64,000 nt of DNA from Symsagittifera roscoffensis (GCF_963678635.1 NC_087065.1:43029430-43093429), one strand, 5' to 3'. Positions 22,787 to 34,679 are shown, counted from the first letter of the stretch. Numbers and translations are program-made. Notes: generated from the sequence alone by a model not told the origin.

Positions 22787-24348
22787 AAATAGAATCTTGC
22801 CTGAAGTCTTTTAGGATATGATATTGATTTGAACCAAAAATTTCAAAAAGTTATAACTTTTTCCCGCTTTAACAAATTTTGTCCCAATTTAACAAATGGC
22901 TCAATTTTGTCAAATGATTTTGTGCAATCACTTGGACGCCAGAGAACGGCACTATTTTGAAGTTCTGAAAACAATGAAAATGAAATATGACGTACTTTGC
23001 TTCTGCGAATTTCTTAGCTTAAACAATGGTATATATTTGCATCGCAAGTGGTGGGAAACTCCAATTTGCATTTTTTGAATTATGAAAACAAAAATTTGTC
23101 TAAAACTTTTTCGCTGGCGTTAACCTTCAGTCAGAACATTCAGGGTCTTGCCCTAATAGGAGCAGATTGTTTAACGTGTATATCTCTTCGGCTCATATAG
23201 TCTCTCTGCATTTTTTAGTTTCGCATAGATCTCGTAAAGTCAATCAATTTTTTCAATAATATGTAAGTGGTATAATTTTTTTTGTCAAAATTTGATTAAA
23301 AATACTCATGATAAAGGTAATGAGAAATTTACAGACAGAAAAATTACAGTTTTAAATTGGGCTGCCTTAATGTAACACAGAACACTAACATGATGCACAT
23401 ACTTCTGGCAAGGAATAACAGAACATAGTGTTAATTTTTTTGCTTTTAACATTTTTTTTTGCTTTATTAAGAAAGAAAGGAAGAATATATTTCTCCAACT
23501 CATAAATAAGTGAACCAAGTGAAAAATCTTTTATCGAAAATTAGTTTACAAAAGGAGAATATAGACAAAGGGCAACAGCAGTGCCTTCCATGAAAACAAT
23601 TACAATGAAAAAAACGAAGACAATTAATATTTAAGAAATAATAATTTTAAGAAATTAAGTTTTTTTCTAATTTTTTTATTTTACTCTTTACATTGCTCAT
23701 TAAATGGTTAGCAAAAAATAATAACTTCTATATAGCTCGTTTGTCAAAAGTGATTTCTACCTTTCAAGTTAAAAGTATATCTTGAAGGGGTGCCAGACAT
23801 CAAGCCGACTGGACTTGAATCCGAATGGTAAAATTAGGGACTTCAAGTCAAAAATTCTCTCAGTAAGTCATAAAATATGAATAATTTGAAAATTTTTTTA
23901 AATAATTTATCAATTTCATTATCATTCTCCAGTAGTTATTGCCGTTTTCAAAAAATTTAGGCCTCCGAATGATATTAAGGAAAGTTGAAAAATAAAACAT
24001 GGCTGAGGGCAATTTCCTTGTTTTTAAGCTATGCATTTCAAAAACCGCCTGATATTATTAACGAAAACCAAAGTGATTCATATGTTATGAACAAAGCTTA
24101 TTATGGGCTAAATTTGTCTACAATTTTGAAAAGCAACGTTTTACAGATGAAAAAATAGTTGTTTGAGGTGCTTGAAAAGTTTAAATTTCGGCCTGAAGCC
24201 CCTTCGGCTTGAAGTCCCGTCGGCTTGTTGTCCTAGACCCATCTTGAAGGCGGCTTATAATCATTTGCTTCAATATTTTATGGTGGTGGTTTAATTTTAG
24301 TTGAAGTTTTAGTTTCAGTTACAAGTAAAACAACCGCACTATATGGAG
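22787..24348. other. Intergenic between duplication and gene 2
   Basis: Holds a HINE-1 3' relic at 23128-23180 and a G+C-rich hairpin-like stretch near 24186-24245 (AAGCCCCTTCGGCTTGAAG). No gene seen; a 60-codon frame at 22896 is not supported by motif or splice site. Confidence 0.45.
23128..23180 (+). mobile_element. HINE-1 3' end relic
   Basis: CAGTCAGAACATTCAGGGTC followed by TTGCCCTAATAGGAGCAGAT matches the terminal block of HINE-1; one inserted base breaks the hairpin. Confidence 0.5.
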
Positions 24349-24715
24349 GCGGAGCAATAAGCAGAATGGTCCAAGTGCAGAATGGGTCCAAGAGCAGAAA
24401 AACTGAAAAATTTTGACTTCTTTTGGTTCATACGGGCTATTTAATAAAACAAATTTTAGAATCGTCAAAAAATACTAAGAAAACGAATAAATTATGCATG
24501 AATTGTCTAATTTCATTAAATTTTTTATCATTTATTTTTTTAAATTCTTGATTAAATTACTCAAACTGTGCATAAAATGTTCGTTGCGTTGGTATTATTG
24601 ACATTTCTGATATTTAATTAACCGATTAGCTTATAAAAGTTGATTTTTTTTTCTGTTTTTTTGCTCTTGGACCCATTCTGCTCTTAGACCATTCTGCTTT
24701 TTGACTGGCCACCGC
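24349..24715. mobile_element. MITE with ~60-bp inverted repeats, 180 bp upstream of gene 2
   Basis: Left arm GCGGAGCAATAAGCAGAATG and onward to CCAAGAGCAGAAAAA; right arm is its inverse (TTTTTTGCTCTTGGACCC ... GCCACCGC). Each arm holds two tandem copies of a CAAGAGCAGAATGGGTC-type unit. The centre is AT-rich and non-coding. Confidence 0.75.
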
Positions 24716-24895
24716 AGTCTATATTGGCGTACTTTATTTAGTTGCTTATTTTTTAATTCTCATAAAGTTGTTTTTGATTAAACAAACAGTTTTTGAAGAG
24801 AACACATATTCGTACGTAGTTTCTTGGATATTATTGCATGATTTATAAGCATCATTTGATTTTTTTTTGCATTAATTTGATAAATTCAGAGCCAT

Positions 24896-25783
24896 ATGAC
24901 AAGCTTTGGGCCAAAGTGTGTTCGACATGTGAACAACAGTACCAGCCTTCGGTGCAACGATTGCGAAGTTAGCTTGTGCGTAGAATGCATGGAGACCGAC
25001 CATTTCAATCACAGTTTTAAAAGTTACAGAGCTCATATGCAAGAACGCGCGGAAATGATGCTTGGTAAAATACCTGATCTTAATCAGCATGCTATTGTCA
25101 TAGAGACAGAACTAAACGACAGCCAACAGATAATCAATGACTTGAAACGAAAATTGTCAGAGCATGAGAAGAAAAACTCGGAACTAAATACACAGAGAAA
25201 AAAACTGCGAGAACTCACCGAATTGGAACCATCACTGAAATCGCTGGCAAACGGATTCCCTGTAATCAATGATTGTCTTCATTCAACACTAAATGATGAA
25301 AGGTGGTTCAAATTCATGAAGACCAATAAAGAACCTGTTGCAAGCAGGGAAACTGGTATCGTACGAAGATCGCATGCACAAAAGAAACAGTTTGTTTTCG
25401 AAGAAACATTTGATGGCATTTCGTCGCTCAAGAAAATGAGCTGGGAGTCCAATCTTCATAGCTACAGAGATCATGATCTTTATGTGCAACTTCAGTATAA
25501 AACAATTGACGGCACAGCTTGGCTGGGTTTATTTTTGGGCGTTTCACCAATCGAAAAAATAGACGACAAATGGGAATTGCAGCTAAACTTCAGCGTTCAT
25601 CTCATAAACAAGTCTGGAAAAAGATCATTTGATATCAGAGGGCCTGCTGTATTCAATGAAAGGCGATCACAATTGGGTTCAACAAAGTTCATGAAATGGA
25701 ACCGTCTTTTGAATCCTAGATCAGGCTGGCATTCTAACGAAAGAATCAGAATTAGAGTTGAAATTTTAGAGCAAGCTGACTAA
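24896..25783 (+). CDS. B-box / coiled-coil / MATH protein (RING-less TRIM37-like)
   Basis: 295 residues in one exon. A B-box type 2 zinc finger is complete: C8, H11, C20, C23, C28, C31, H36, H39 in CxxH..CxxC..CxxC..HxxH spacing. Residues ~48-112 are Glu/Lys/Leu-rich and predicted coiled coil. Residues ~166-292 read as a MATH domain (LYVQLQYKT, WLGLFLGV, WELQLNFSVHLIN, KSGKRSFD, TKFMKWNRLL, RIRIRVEIL). MATH domains bind TRAF-type peptide motifs and TRIM37 joins RING, B-box, coiled coil and MATH; here no RING is present. A signalling adaptor or substrate-binding role is inferred, not shown. An acceptor (ATTTGATAAATTCAG) ends at 24889, and AGC-CAT-ATG is open in frame, so the ATG may be internal to an exon joined to an unseen upstream RING exon; the ATG context is weak. 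Its last ~44 codons are copied twice downstream. Confidence 0.85.
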   Translation: MTSFGPKCVRHVNNSTSLRCNDCEVSLCVECMETDHFNHSFKSYRAHMQERAEMMLGKIPDLNQHAIVIETELNDSQQIINDLKRKLSEHEKKNSELNTQRKKLRELTELEPSLKSLANGFPVINDCLHSTLNDERWFKFMKTNKEPVASRETGIVRRSHAQKKQFVFEETFDGISSLKKMSWESNLHSYRDHDLYVQLQYKTIDGTAWLGLFLGVSPIEKIDDKWELQLNFSVHLINKSGKRSFDIRGPAVFNERRSQLGSTKFMKWNRLLNPRSGWHSNERIRIRVEILEQAD

Positions 25784-25917
25784 AACTGCTACTATTAATC
25801 TGTTCATAAAATCTTTCAGCAAACTGGAATGCTAATAATATCATAACTCTGTTCAAAAATCCCACGTTAAATTTAGTCAAGATTGAGTTGTTTACCTTGT
25901 TTTCCATCGGCTTCAGA

Positions 25918-25923
25918 AATAAA
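25918..25923 (+). terminator. Poly(A) signal of gene 2
   Basis: AATAAA lies about 135 bases after the TAA stop. The same hexamer is repeated in the two downstream copies of this segment, so each copy keeps a potential 3' end signal. Confidence 0.55.
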
Positions 25924-26947
25924 CTACCCAAACGAAGTAAGTAAGGGTAGAATTTTTTTATCTGAACCAAAAAGGTTAACCCCAACAAGGAAAGAATAAC
26001 TTCTTCTAAGAGTTGGACTTTCTTCGAAATTGATATTGTAACTTTGCGAAATATAGACCGCTCAGCATAAATATGAGATTCACTTAATTGACCTTAACAC
26101 CTCTCGCTATGAATTAAATGAAACAAACATTTTTGAGAAAAACTATGCAGCAAATTTTTTTTGAGTAAAAAAAACTTAGTTAAAAATTTGTTAAAAAAAC
26201 TATACATTTTAGTCAAAGTTACTTTTGTGTTTTTCTAAATTCCATAAACCCATTTTTTTCCTGTTCCAATTAATAACGCTTCACAAAAAAAATCAGGTTT
26301 AAAATAAAAATCATAAAATAAAGGAATCTGTTTGGCAAGAACATTAGTCTTCAAAAAATCGGTTTTAGCAGGTAAACTGCACTTTAAGCGGAGTGACTGA
26401 TATTTGTTTAGCGTTTTATTCATTTCTTGCACTCAAAGCACCAAAGGTTGGACGGTCTTGCATTTACATTGCATAGAAAACGACCTGAATTGTCTTCGAG
26501 CTGTCTTTCTCAAATGATATAACAAAAGTAACAAACTTTGAATTTTTGGCAAAATTTTTCACTGATGATTATTTTAAATTTGTGAATTTTCAAAATATCA
26601 GACATTAATCAAGGCATACATACACACGCCATACAAAAGAAATAGGAGTTTTCAGCGTTTTTGAGAAAAAAAAATTTAACTGATAAGAAAAAAAAGCTAC
26701 TATTATCGTATCCAAGACCACGTTATGCACACAAAAAAATAAATTTTGCATGCAAAATTTTTTTTCGGAAAATGTTTTTTTTTGCGTACAAAATTCGATT
26801 TGCGCTTGAAAAAAAAATTTGTGTCGTATATGGAAATTGTATGGCAAGCATTTTTTTCAAAAAAAATTTAAAATCAGTTTTTTTTGTCACCAGTCTGCTC
26901 AACTGTTCTCAAAAAGCCGCAAAAATGGTTTAATTTTTTTTCTAGTT

Positions 26948-27085
26948 TGCTGTGTCCAATGAAAGGCGATCACAATTGGGTTCAACAAAGTTCATGAAAT
27001 GGAACTGTCTTTTGAATCCTAGATCAGGCTGGCATTCTAACGAAAGAATCAGAATTAGAGTTGAAATTTTAGAGCAAGCTGACTA
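26948..27085 (+). pseudogene. Duplicated 3' end of the B-box/MATH gene, copy 2
   Basis: This repeats the last ~44 codons of gene 2 (NERRSQLGSTKFMKWN..RIRIRVEILEQAD) and its stop, in unbroken frame. One codon changes Arg to Cys (CGT to TGT). It has no start, B-box or most of the MATH domain, so it is a partial copy made by tandem duplication and cannot be a gene by itself unless used as an alternative last exon. Confidence 0.8.
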
Positions 27086-28251
27086 AAACTGCTACTAATA
27101 ATCTGTTCATAAAATCTTTCAGCAAATTGGAATGCTAATAATATCATAACTCTGTTCAAAAATCCCACGTGAAATTTAGTCAAGATTGAGTTGTTTACCT
27201 TGTTTTCCATCGGCTTCAGAAATAAACTACCCAAACGAAGTAAGTAAGGGTAGAATTTTTTTATCTGAACCAAAAAGGTTAACCCCAACCAGGAAAGAAT
27301 AACTTCTTCTAAGAGTTGGACTTTCTTCGAAATTGATATTGTAACTTTGCGAAATATAGACCGCTCATCATAAATATGAGATTCACTTAATTGACCTTAA
27401 CACCTCTCGCTATGAATTAAATGAATCAAACATTTTTGAGAAAAACTATGCAGCAAATTTTTTTTGAGTAAAAAAAACTTTGTTAAAAATTTGTTAACAA
27501 AACTATACATTTTAGTCAAAGTTACTTTTGTGTTTTTCTAAATTCCGTAAACCCATTTTTTTCCTGTTCCAATTAATAACGCTTCACAAAAAAAATCAGG
27601 TTTAAAATAAAAATCATAAAAAAAAGGAAGCTGTTTGGCAAGAACATTAGTCTTCAAAAAATCGGTTTTAGCAGGTAAACTGCCCTTTAAGCGGAGTGAC
27701 TGATATTTGTTTAGCGTTTTGTTGATTTCTTGTACTCAAAGCACCAAAGGTTGGACGGTCTTGCATTTACATTGCATAGAAAACGACCTGAATTGTCTTC
27801 GAGCTGTCTTTCTCAATTGATATAACAAAAGTAACAAACTTTGAATTTTTGGCAAAATTTTTCACTGATGATTATTTTCAATTTGTGAATTTTCAAAATA
27901 TCAGACATTGATCAAGGCATACATACACACGCCATACAAAAGAAATAGGAGTTTTCAGCGTTTTTGAGAAAAAAAATTTAACTGAAAGGAAAAAAAAGCT
28001 ACTATTATTGTATCCAAGACCACGTTATGCACACAAAAATTTAAATTTTGCATGCAAAAATTTTTTTTCGGAAAATGTTTTTTTTGCGTACAAAATTCGA
28101 TTTGCGCTTGAAAAAAAATTTTTGTGTCGTATATGGAAATTGTATGGCAAGCATTTTTTTCAAAAAAAATTTAAAATCAGTTTTTTTTTGTCACCAGTCT
28201 GCTCAACTGTTCTCAAAAAGCCGCAAAAATGGTTTAATTTTTTTTCTAGTT

Positions 28252-28389
28252 TGCTGTGTTCAATGAAAGGCGATCACAATGGGGTTCAACAAAGTTCATG
28301 AAATGGAACTGTCTTTTGAATCCTAGATCAGGCTGGCATTCTAACGAAAGAATCAGAATTAGAGTTGAAATTTTAGAGCAAGCTGACTA
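28252..28389 (+). pseudogene. Duplicated 3' end of the B-box/MATH gene, copy 3
   Basis: Third copy of the same ~44 codons plus stop. It shares the Arg-to-Cys change with copy 2 and has an extra Leu-to-Trp change (TTG to TGG). The frame is open to the stop. Confidence 0.8.
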
Positions 28390-29029
28390 AAACTGCTACT
28401 ATTAATCTGTTCATAAAATCTTTCAGCAAACTGGAATGCTAATAATATCATAACTCTGTTCAAAAATCCCACGTTAAATTTAGTCAAGATTGAGTTGTTT
28501 ACCTTGTTTTCCATCGGCTTCAGAAATAAACTACCCAAACGAAGTAAGTAAGGGTAGAATTTTTTTATCTGAACCAAAAAGGTTAACCCCAACAAGGAAA
28601 GAATAACTTCTTCTAAGAGTTGGACTTTCTTCGAAATTGATATTGTAACTTTGCGAAATATAGACCGCTCAGCATAAATATGAGATTCACTTAATTGACC
28701 TTAACACCTCTCGCTATGAATTAAATGAAACAAACATTTTTGAGAAAAACTATGCAGCAAATTTTTTTTGAGTAAAAAAAACTTAGTTAAAAATTTGTTA
28801 AAAAAACTATACATTTTAGTCAAAGTTACTTTTGTGTTTTTCTAAATTCCATAAACCCATTTTTTTCCTGTTCCAATTAATAACGCTTCACAAAAAAAAT
28901 CAGGTTTAAAATAAAAATCATAAAATAAAGGAATCTGTTTGGCAAGAACATTAGTCTTCAAAAAATCGGTTTTAGCAGGTAAACTGCACTTTAAGCGGAG
29001 TGACTGATATTTGTTTAGCGTTTTATTCA

Positions 29030-29693
29030 TTTCTTGCACTCAAAGCACCAAAGGTTGGACGGTCTTGCATTTACATTGCATAGAAAACGACCTGAATTGT
29101 CTTCGAGCTGTCTTTCTCAAATGATATAACAAAAGTAACAAACTTTGAATTTTTGGCAATATTTTTCACTGATGATTATTGTAAATTTGTGAATTTTCAA
29201 ACTATCAGACATTGATCAAGGCATACATACACACGCCATACAAAACAAATAGGATTTTTCAGCGTTTTTGAGAAAAAAAAATTAAGTGAAAAGAAAAAAA
29301 GCTACTATTATCGTATCCAAGACCACGTTATGCACACAAAAAATTAAATTTTGCATGCAAAAAATTTTTTTCGGAAAATGTTTTTTTTTTTGCGTACAAA
29401 ATTCGATTTGCGCTTGAAAAAAAAGATTTGTGTCGTACATGGAAACTGTATGGCAAGCATTTTTTTCAAAAAAAATTTAAAATCAGTTTTTTTTTGTCAC
29501 CAGTCTGCTCAACTGTTCTCAAAAAGCCGCAAAAATGGTTTAACTTTTTTTCTATTGTTTTTCGAAAATGTATGAAAATTGTATGACAAGCATTTTCTCC
29601 ATACACTTGATGTATGGAATTGTATGATAATGATTTTTGTTGTATGGAATTGTATGATAAGCATTTTCGGTGTATGGAGGTCAACCAGGGCGG
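29030..29693. mobile_element. Foldback element FB-A, complete right half after triplication unit 3
   Basis: Contains GATCAAGGCATACATACACA, TTATGCACACAAAA, several inverted modules of GAATTGTATGATAAGCATTT, and ends GGAGGTCAACCAGGGCGG at 29693. The same element, cut before its right end, closes units 1 (from ~26430) and 2 (from ~27735) of the triplication. Confidence 0.7.
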
Positions 29694-30299
29694 TTATATA
29701 TTTTTTTTCATAGAATAGCTGATAACTGGTGACAGCGACTTTGATCAATAATTTAAGGGATTGACACGACAACAAAAACAAAAATAGTATAGTTTTGCTA
29801 GTTTTAAGGAAGCACAGAAACAAATCTGATCTAAGCAATGATTTATCATTTCTTGTCAACATGCTTGAGTAGAGAAACACGAGGACTAAAACCATCTTTG
29901 AGCGTATCCAGTCGGTTATTTTGGTTTTTTAAACACTTTTTATCAATGGTGAAACTGACTTAATTTAACAGGTCTTGATGTTCGCTTTACTGTAAATTTT
30001 CTGAAGGCTAGGCTCACTGAAACAAAAAAAAGTATTTTGTTTGTAAGCTACTGTCATGCATTTAACAAGTTTTCTTTTTGACTGTCAATCCCTTAAAATC
30101 TCAATTTTTATCATTATTATGATGATTTCTTTAAACTGTTTGTTGTGTGTCATAAATGGACATCGTGTAATACCCGATGTTGCTTCTCTCCAAAGGTTCA
30201 CTTTTTCCCCACTATTCCCAACACTTAGATTTTGTTTGATACTAACTGATCGATACTGGCACAATCTAACTGGCGCGTTTTGAACACTAGCCGTTTTTA

Positions 30300-33200
30300 C
30301 TTAATACAACGTTTTTGGCCCTAATAACCATTCAGTTGCGAGCTGAATCTGCTTCTCTCTTTAGCGGAATAAACATGTTAACTGATCTGTTGAGTATTGT
30401 AGACAAAAGGTCTATTGTGCTTTCATGTACTAAAAATCAGATAGTAGAAACATATTTTATTAAAAATCGCGTGCAATTGTCTCTAAAAATACTTGGTGTA
30501 ACACTCGCTGAATTTTTCGCAGAGTTACTAGTCACCGTTCATTAAAATAGCTGGCAACCAAAGTTTTAGAGAATGTTTCTTATTGTATAAGTTTGACCGT
30601 CTCTCAATATGGCCTACAACACATCGAACATCTGTTTTTCACTATCATTTTTTTGTTTTTCTAGGAGATAGCAAATCAATTCTTAATGCTGATTTATTAT
30701 TGATATTACATATCATAGAAACGAATAAAATAAAACAATCATTTTTAATAGAAAAGAGGTTCGAACGTCAAAAACTTTCATTCAGGAGAAAGAAAAAGTT
30801 CTGATTAAACAAATTCCAGTTTCTGAGGCAAAATTATATCAACATCCAAGAAATATTTTTAGTTGACGCAAAAAAAAAATATGTTCGATACATAGCTCAA
30901 CTCATTTGCTCCTAAATTGATGTTATCGTTTCCATGTCTCGGATTTTGCCAATCCGGATGTTTGTGTGCTTGAGAATGTTCCTCAAAAACTGCGAAGTGT
31001 GTATTATCATCTTGCGATAGTTTTGCGCTGGTAAATTCGGTTTTACTAGGCTTGGGCTGTCTATTGATTTCATAAGGTTTCTGAATATATAAAAATTGGA
31101 GATCTTATTGAAATTGGATATTTTTTTGATAGTATCAGTTTTCGGCTTCGCGCTTAATGTCTAGCACCTCCTTCTGTAAACGAACTCCTTCTTAGATTCC
31201 GAATCCGCACTTGCTATCGTAGATCCGCAATTGCGAATGCAATTCTTTATGACATTCGCTATCGAATTTTTCGGTAGATCAATCGGTAGCTCTCTGGTGA
31301 AAACTTTTGAAGCCGTCAAGAAAACTTGTAAAGAAACTCAAAACGCGAGAAAAATATATTTCTGTTTAGAGATTCGCCAAGTCGAAGCACGAAAAAATGT
31401 TGTCAATTCACTATTTTGGAATAGTAGAGGAAACTGGATCATTCAGAATTAAAATAACCGCATATAGTATAAACCAAAAGTCCCAGGTGTTTTCTGTGAG
31501 TATATTCGGAATCAAAAATACGGGTTTCCATACGCGTTTCAATCTGAATGAATAGGCTTGTATATGGGTGAGAAGAAAGTACACTTTAGGCCATATTTCT
31601 ATGGAATCAACAATAAAACTTGTAATGAGCAAAGTTTGGAAGATGTTTCTTAAAAACTGTACACTGTCTCCAGCCATGTTTTGAAGTGCCTTCAATTAGC
31701 ACACGCGGTTGCCGACCAATTGAGGTTCGGTCCAAAAACATTCTGGTGCATATGCTTAATATGACGCTCATATTGGCAAGCTCACAATCTTATTTATTTT
31801 TTTTGCTTATCTTCTTTATGTACACTCAAGCGTTGCGTTAATCCAGATGGACTCACGATACTTTTGCAGAAGGTATGCCTTATTTTTTGCCTAATAGCAT
31901 ATTCATAGTATCCAGCATGCCAAGTTTGTTGCTAAAAAAGAAACAAGTAAGAAATTAGAATCACTTTCAAGCATCTTGATAGAGTATTTCATAGTTTTTG
32001 TTCCGTTTATGCCTTAAAATCTTTAGAAACAACTTTTTTCATATGTGTAGAATTGAACTTGCTTCCTCTGGAACAATCACTCTACCTCGCTCAAGTAGTC
32101 TTCCTGCACCAGTTCCAATTTTTCCAGCTGTGGCAACAGTCGTCGGCTAAAAGTAGTCTGGGTGAGGCCGATGTTGCTTCTATGCTTCGTACTTGCCTGA
32201 AACTTTCCTTAAAACTCAATTTAGCTGAGACTCTCCATAAAAATTGCGTTTAAACTTCTCTTAAAACTACTGTTGTAACACTGGCTGAAGTTTGCGCAGA
32301 GTTACTATACGCTGTTTTTTTTAATAACAGAAAGTCACATTTAATTTCTGAGAATTTATTCTGAAATTTCATTACGGGCTTTCATACGCGTTTCAATCTG
32401 AATCAAAAGGTTTTCATATAGATGAGGAAAAAATACATCTGAGGCCATTCTTTCGTGCAATTAACAATGAAACTTTTTCGAATCAAAGCTTGGAAGGTGT
32501 TTATTACAAAAAAATGACAATGTCTCCAGCCATGTACTGAAGTGCTTGAAATTAGCGCGCCAAAATTTAATCTGGTGCTTATACAAACTGTGACGCCTAT
32601 AGTTGCAGCCCAGGTTGAGAAAAAATGTATATCATAAAATTTCATTCTATAAAAAAAATGTTTGTCGAAATATTCCATAGATCAGAAACAAAAATTTGAA
32701 TATAGCATGACAAGCATTTTTCCATACTAAGAAATTTTTAATAAGCATTTTTGCAACATTTTGGAATTGAATAACAATTTCTTTGCCACAAGTTTATCAC
32801 AAAAATTTTATGAAAAAAGAAAATAATTTTTTTTGTTCCTTGTAATTATTTGATAAGCATTTTTTTCCAAAGTTTGAATGTTAATATACGAAATGATTAG
32901 ATACAAATACAAAAAAATTTTGTTTTAAAATTTTTGTTTCATCCAAGATACACAAACCAAAGATTTTTTGTCATAAGGAAACCAACCGTGTAACTAGCAG
33001 TTACCATGCATATGAACTGCATTTGGTGATATTGGTCATGTATGTTAATGTAACATTTTCACACATAATTATATGCCAAAAACGTAACTTTTTGTAAATG
33101 TCTAGATATTTTTTTTTTGAAATTTTAGGTGATCTTAAAAAAGGCCTGTTTTTTACCCATTTATATTCATCTCAGGATATGAAAACATTTAAAATGTGTT

Positions 33201-34000
33201 TATTAAAAAACTTTTGCTAGTATTTTTTGGATGTTTTGGGCAAAAAACTTAACATTATCTAGGCTATAGGCACACACAAAAAAATTTTGTATGCGAAATT
33301 GTTTATCTGACAATGTATAAGAAGCAAATTTGCAACCAAAAAAAATAACAAAATTCTTACCTCAAATTTACATTTTTTAATGAAAAAATGGACATCAAAA
33401 AATGTTCAAAAAATTCTTATGATGCCAAAGTTGCTCTCATGTACTAAAATTGCCACCAATTTTTTTTATATGAGTCTTAAATCAATTAGCGATAATTTTC
33501 GGAAAAAAAACAGTTCATTGAAAAAAGTTCATGTCAATCACTTCTTTTTCTAAGAAAATTGTGTGATAAGTCTTTTTTCCATAGACCCCATATAAGAAAT
33601 TGTATGATAGGCATTTTTCTTGTATGAAAGTCCGACCGGGAGGTTCAAAAATTCAGTTTTTTTTTCGTTTCTTTTTCGTATGTACTCTCATGCGCTGCGT
33701 TGATCCGAACATAACCATGGTACCTTTGCGTCTCGTTTCTGCGACCTTAGAAATATATAATAAAAAAACACGAGAAAAAATAAACTCCACTATTTATGAA
33801 CTGATTTTTTCATAAATGTAGAAGTGACCTTGTTTCCTCCAGAACAATCCCTCTAACTCGCTCCAGTAATCTTTCTGCACCAGGTCTAATTTTTCCCAGC
33901 TTCTGCAACAGTCGGCTAGCCAAAAGTAATCTGGGTGACCCCGATTTTGCTTCTGTACTTCGCACTTAGATGAGCCCAGCGCTACTTATTTTGTGATATC
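30300..34000. repeat. Degenerate duplicated blocks
   Basis: 31478-31790 and 32365-32610 share TTTCATACGCGTTTCAATCT and CTGTCTCCAGCCATG. 31815-32240 and 33675-33970 share GAACAATCNCTCTA, CTTTCTGCACCAG and AAAAGTAATCTGGGTGA. 30470-30540 and 32236-32312 share GTAACACTNGCTGAA and CGCAGAGTTACTA. A FB-A element separates the last two blocks. On the minus strand parts of two blocks keep a related frame (GRLLERGRVIVPEE and ERLLERVRGIVLEE), which may mean a decayed coding sequence. Confidence 0.55.
32668..33648. mobile_element. Foldback element FB-A, diverged copy
   Basis: Left end CCATAGATCAGAAACAAAAA followed by GACAAGCATTTTTCCATAC; right end AAATTGTATGATAGGCATTT and GTCCGACCGGGAGG. The interior is AT-rich and only partly alignable. 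It sits between two duplicated blocks of the 30-34-kb region. Confidence 0.55.
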
Positions 34001-34679
34001 CAACTCTGTTCACGTTCTTTGTTTTCATCTCTGGTCCATTTTTCATCCATGCTGCTTCTGAATTAATTCAGCCACTTAAGTCTTCGGTTGCTCAGGAGTT
34101 TTCCAAAATAATTAAATTGGTCATGATGCTTCATCTAAATAAGTTATTGTTTTCTCGCCTACTTAGCACGTTGTTAAATTGCGATCCTAAATTCGAATTC
34201 TTTTTGTTATTTGGCCCTATCTATGAATGTACGGTTCCGCGTGAATGTTTAAAGTCGGAGTTTGGATTTCGTGTCAAAACTTTAAACCCTTCCAAACAAA
34301 AATTTTACCTCTCCAAAACACCCTCCTATATTTTAAGAAGATGTGTTTTAACTTTTCAAGTCTCATTGCCAAACATAAAAATTTCCCGTTCCTAAATTTC
34401 AGTATGTTTCACAGCAACCGCTCAGCAGATTGTTCTTCTATTCTTGTGTTAAAAGTATGCTTCGCGTACCCAAGCTTTCAGTTATCACCAAAATCAAATC
34501 GGAGTTACGAATCGTTTTTGCCTTGTCTTTGTGAGGGCGGTTTCATCTTAGTCTAAACAATTTTCGAAGATTTCGTCAAAACTTGATTCCCCAAAATCCA
34601 AATTCTTTTGAAAAAGGGTTTGAACTCTCCAAAATTGAAATTCTTTCGAAGAAAACGGTATATTTATGCTCTGTGTGGT

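Larger units (their letters stand above)
25645..29554 (+). repeat. 1.3-kb tandem triplication of gene 2 3' end, flank and transposon part
   Basis: Three consecutive units, 25645-26947, 26948-28251 and 28252-29554 (periods 1303 and 1304). Each holds the gene 2 tail, the 3' flank with AATAAA, and the left and middle part of a foldback transposon (GATCAAGGCATAC, TATGGAAATTGTATGGCAAGC). Only after unit 3 does the transposon continue to its right terminal repeat near 29679. The joint runs from the transposon (TTTTTTTCTAG) into the gene (TTTGCTGTG). Units are about 97-99% identical by eye. Confidence 0.9.

Noticed and set aside
25752-25988. 78-codon minus frame repeated three times downstream of gene 2
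   Set aside because: It is antisense to the gene 2 tail and 3' flank and is repeated only because the DNA is triplicated.
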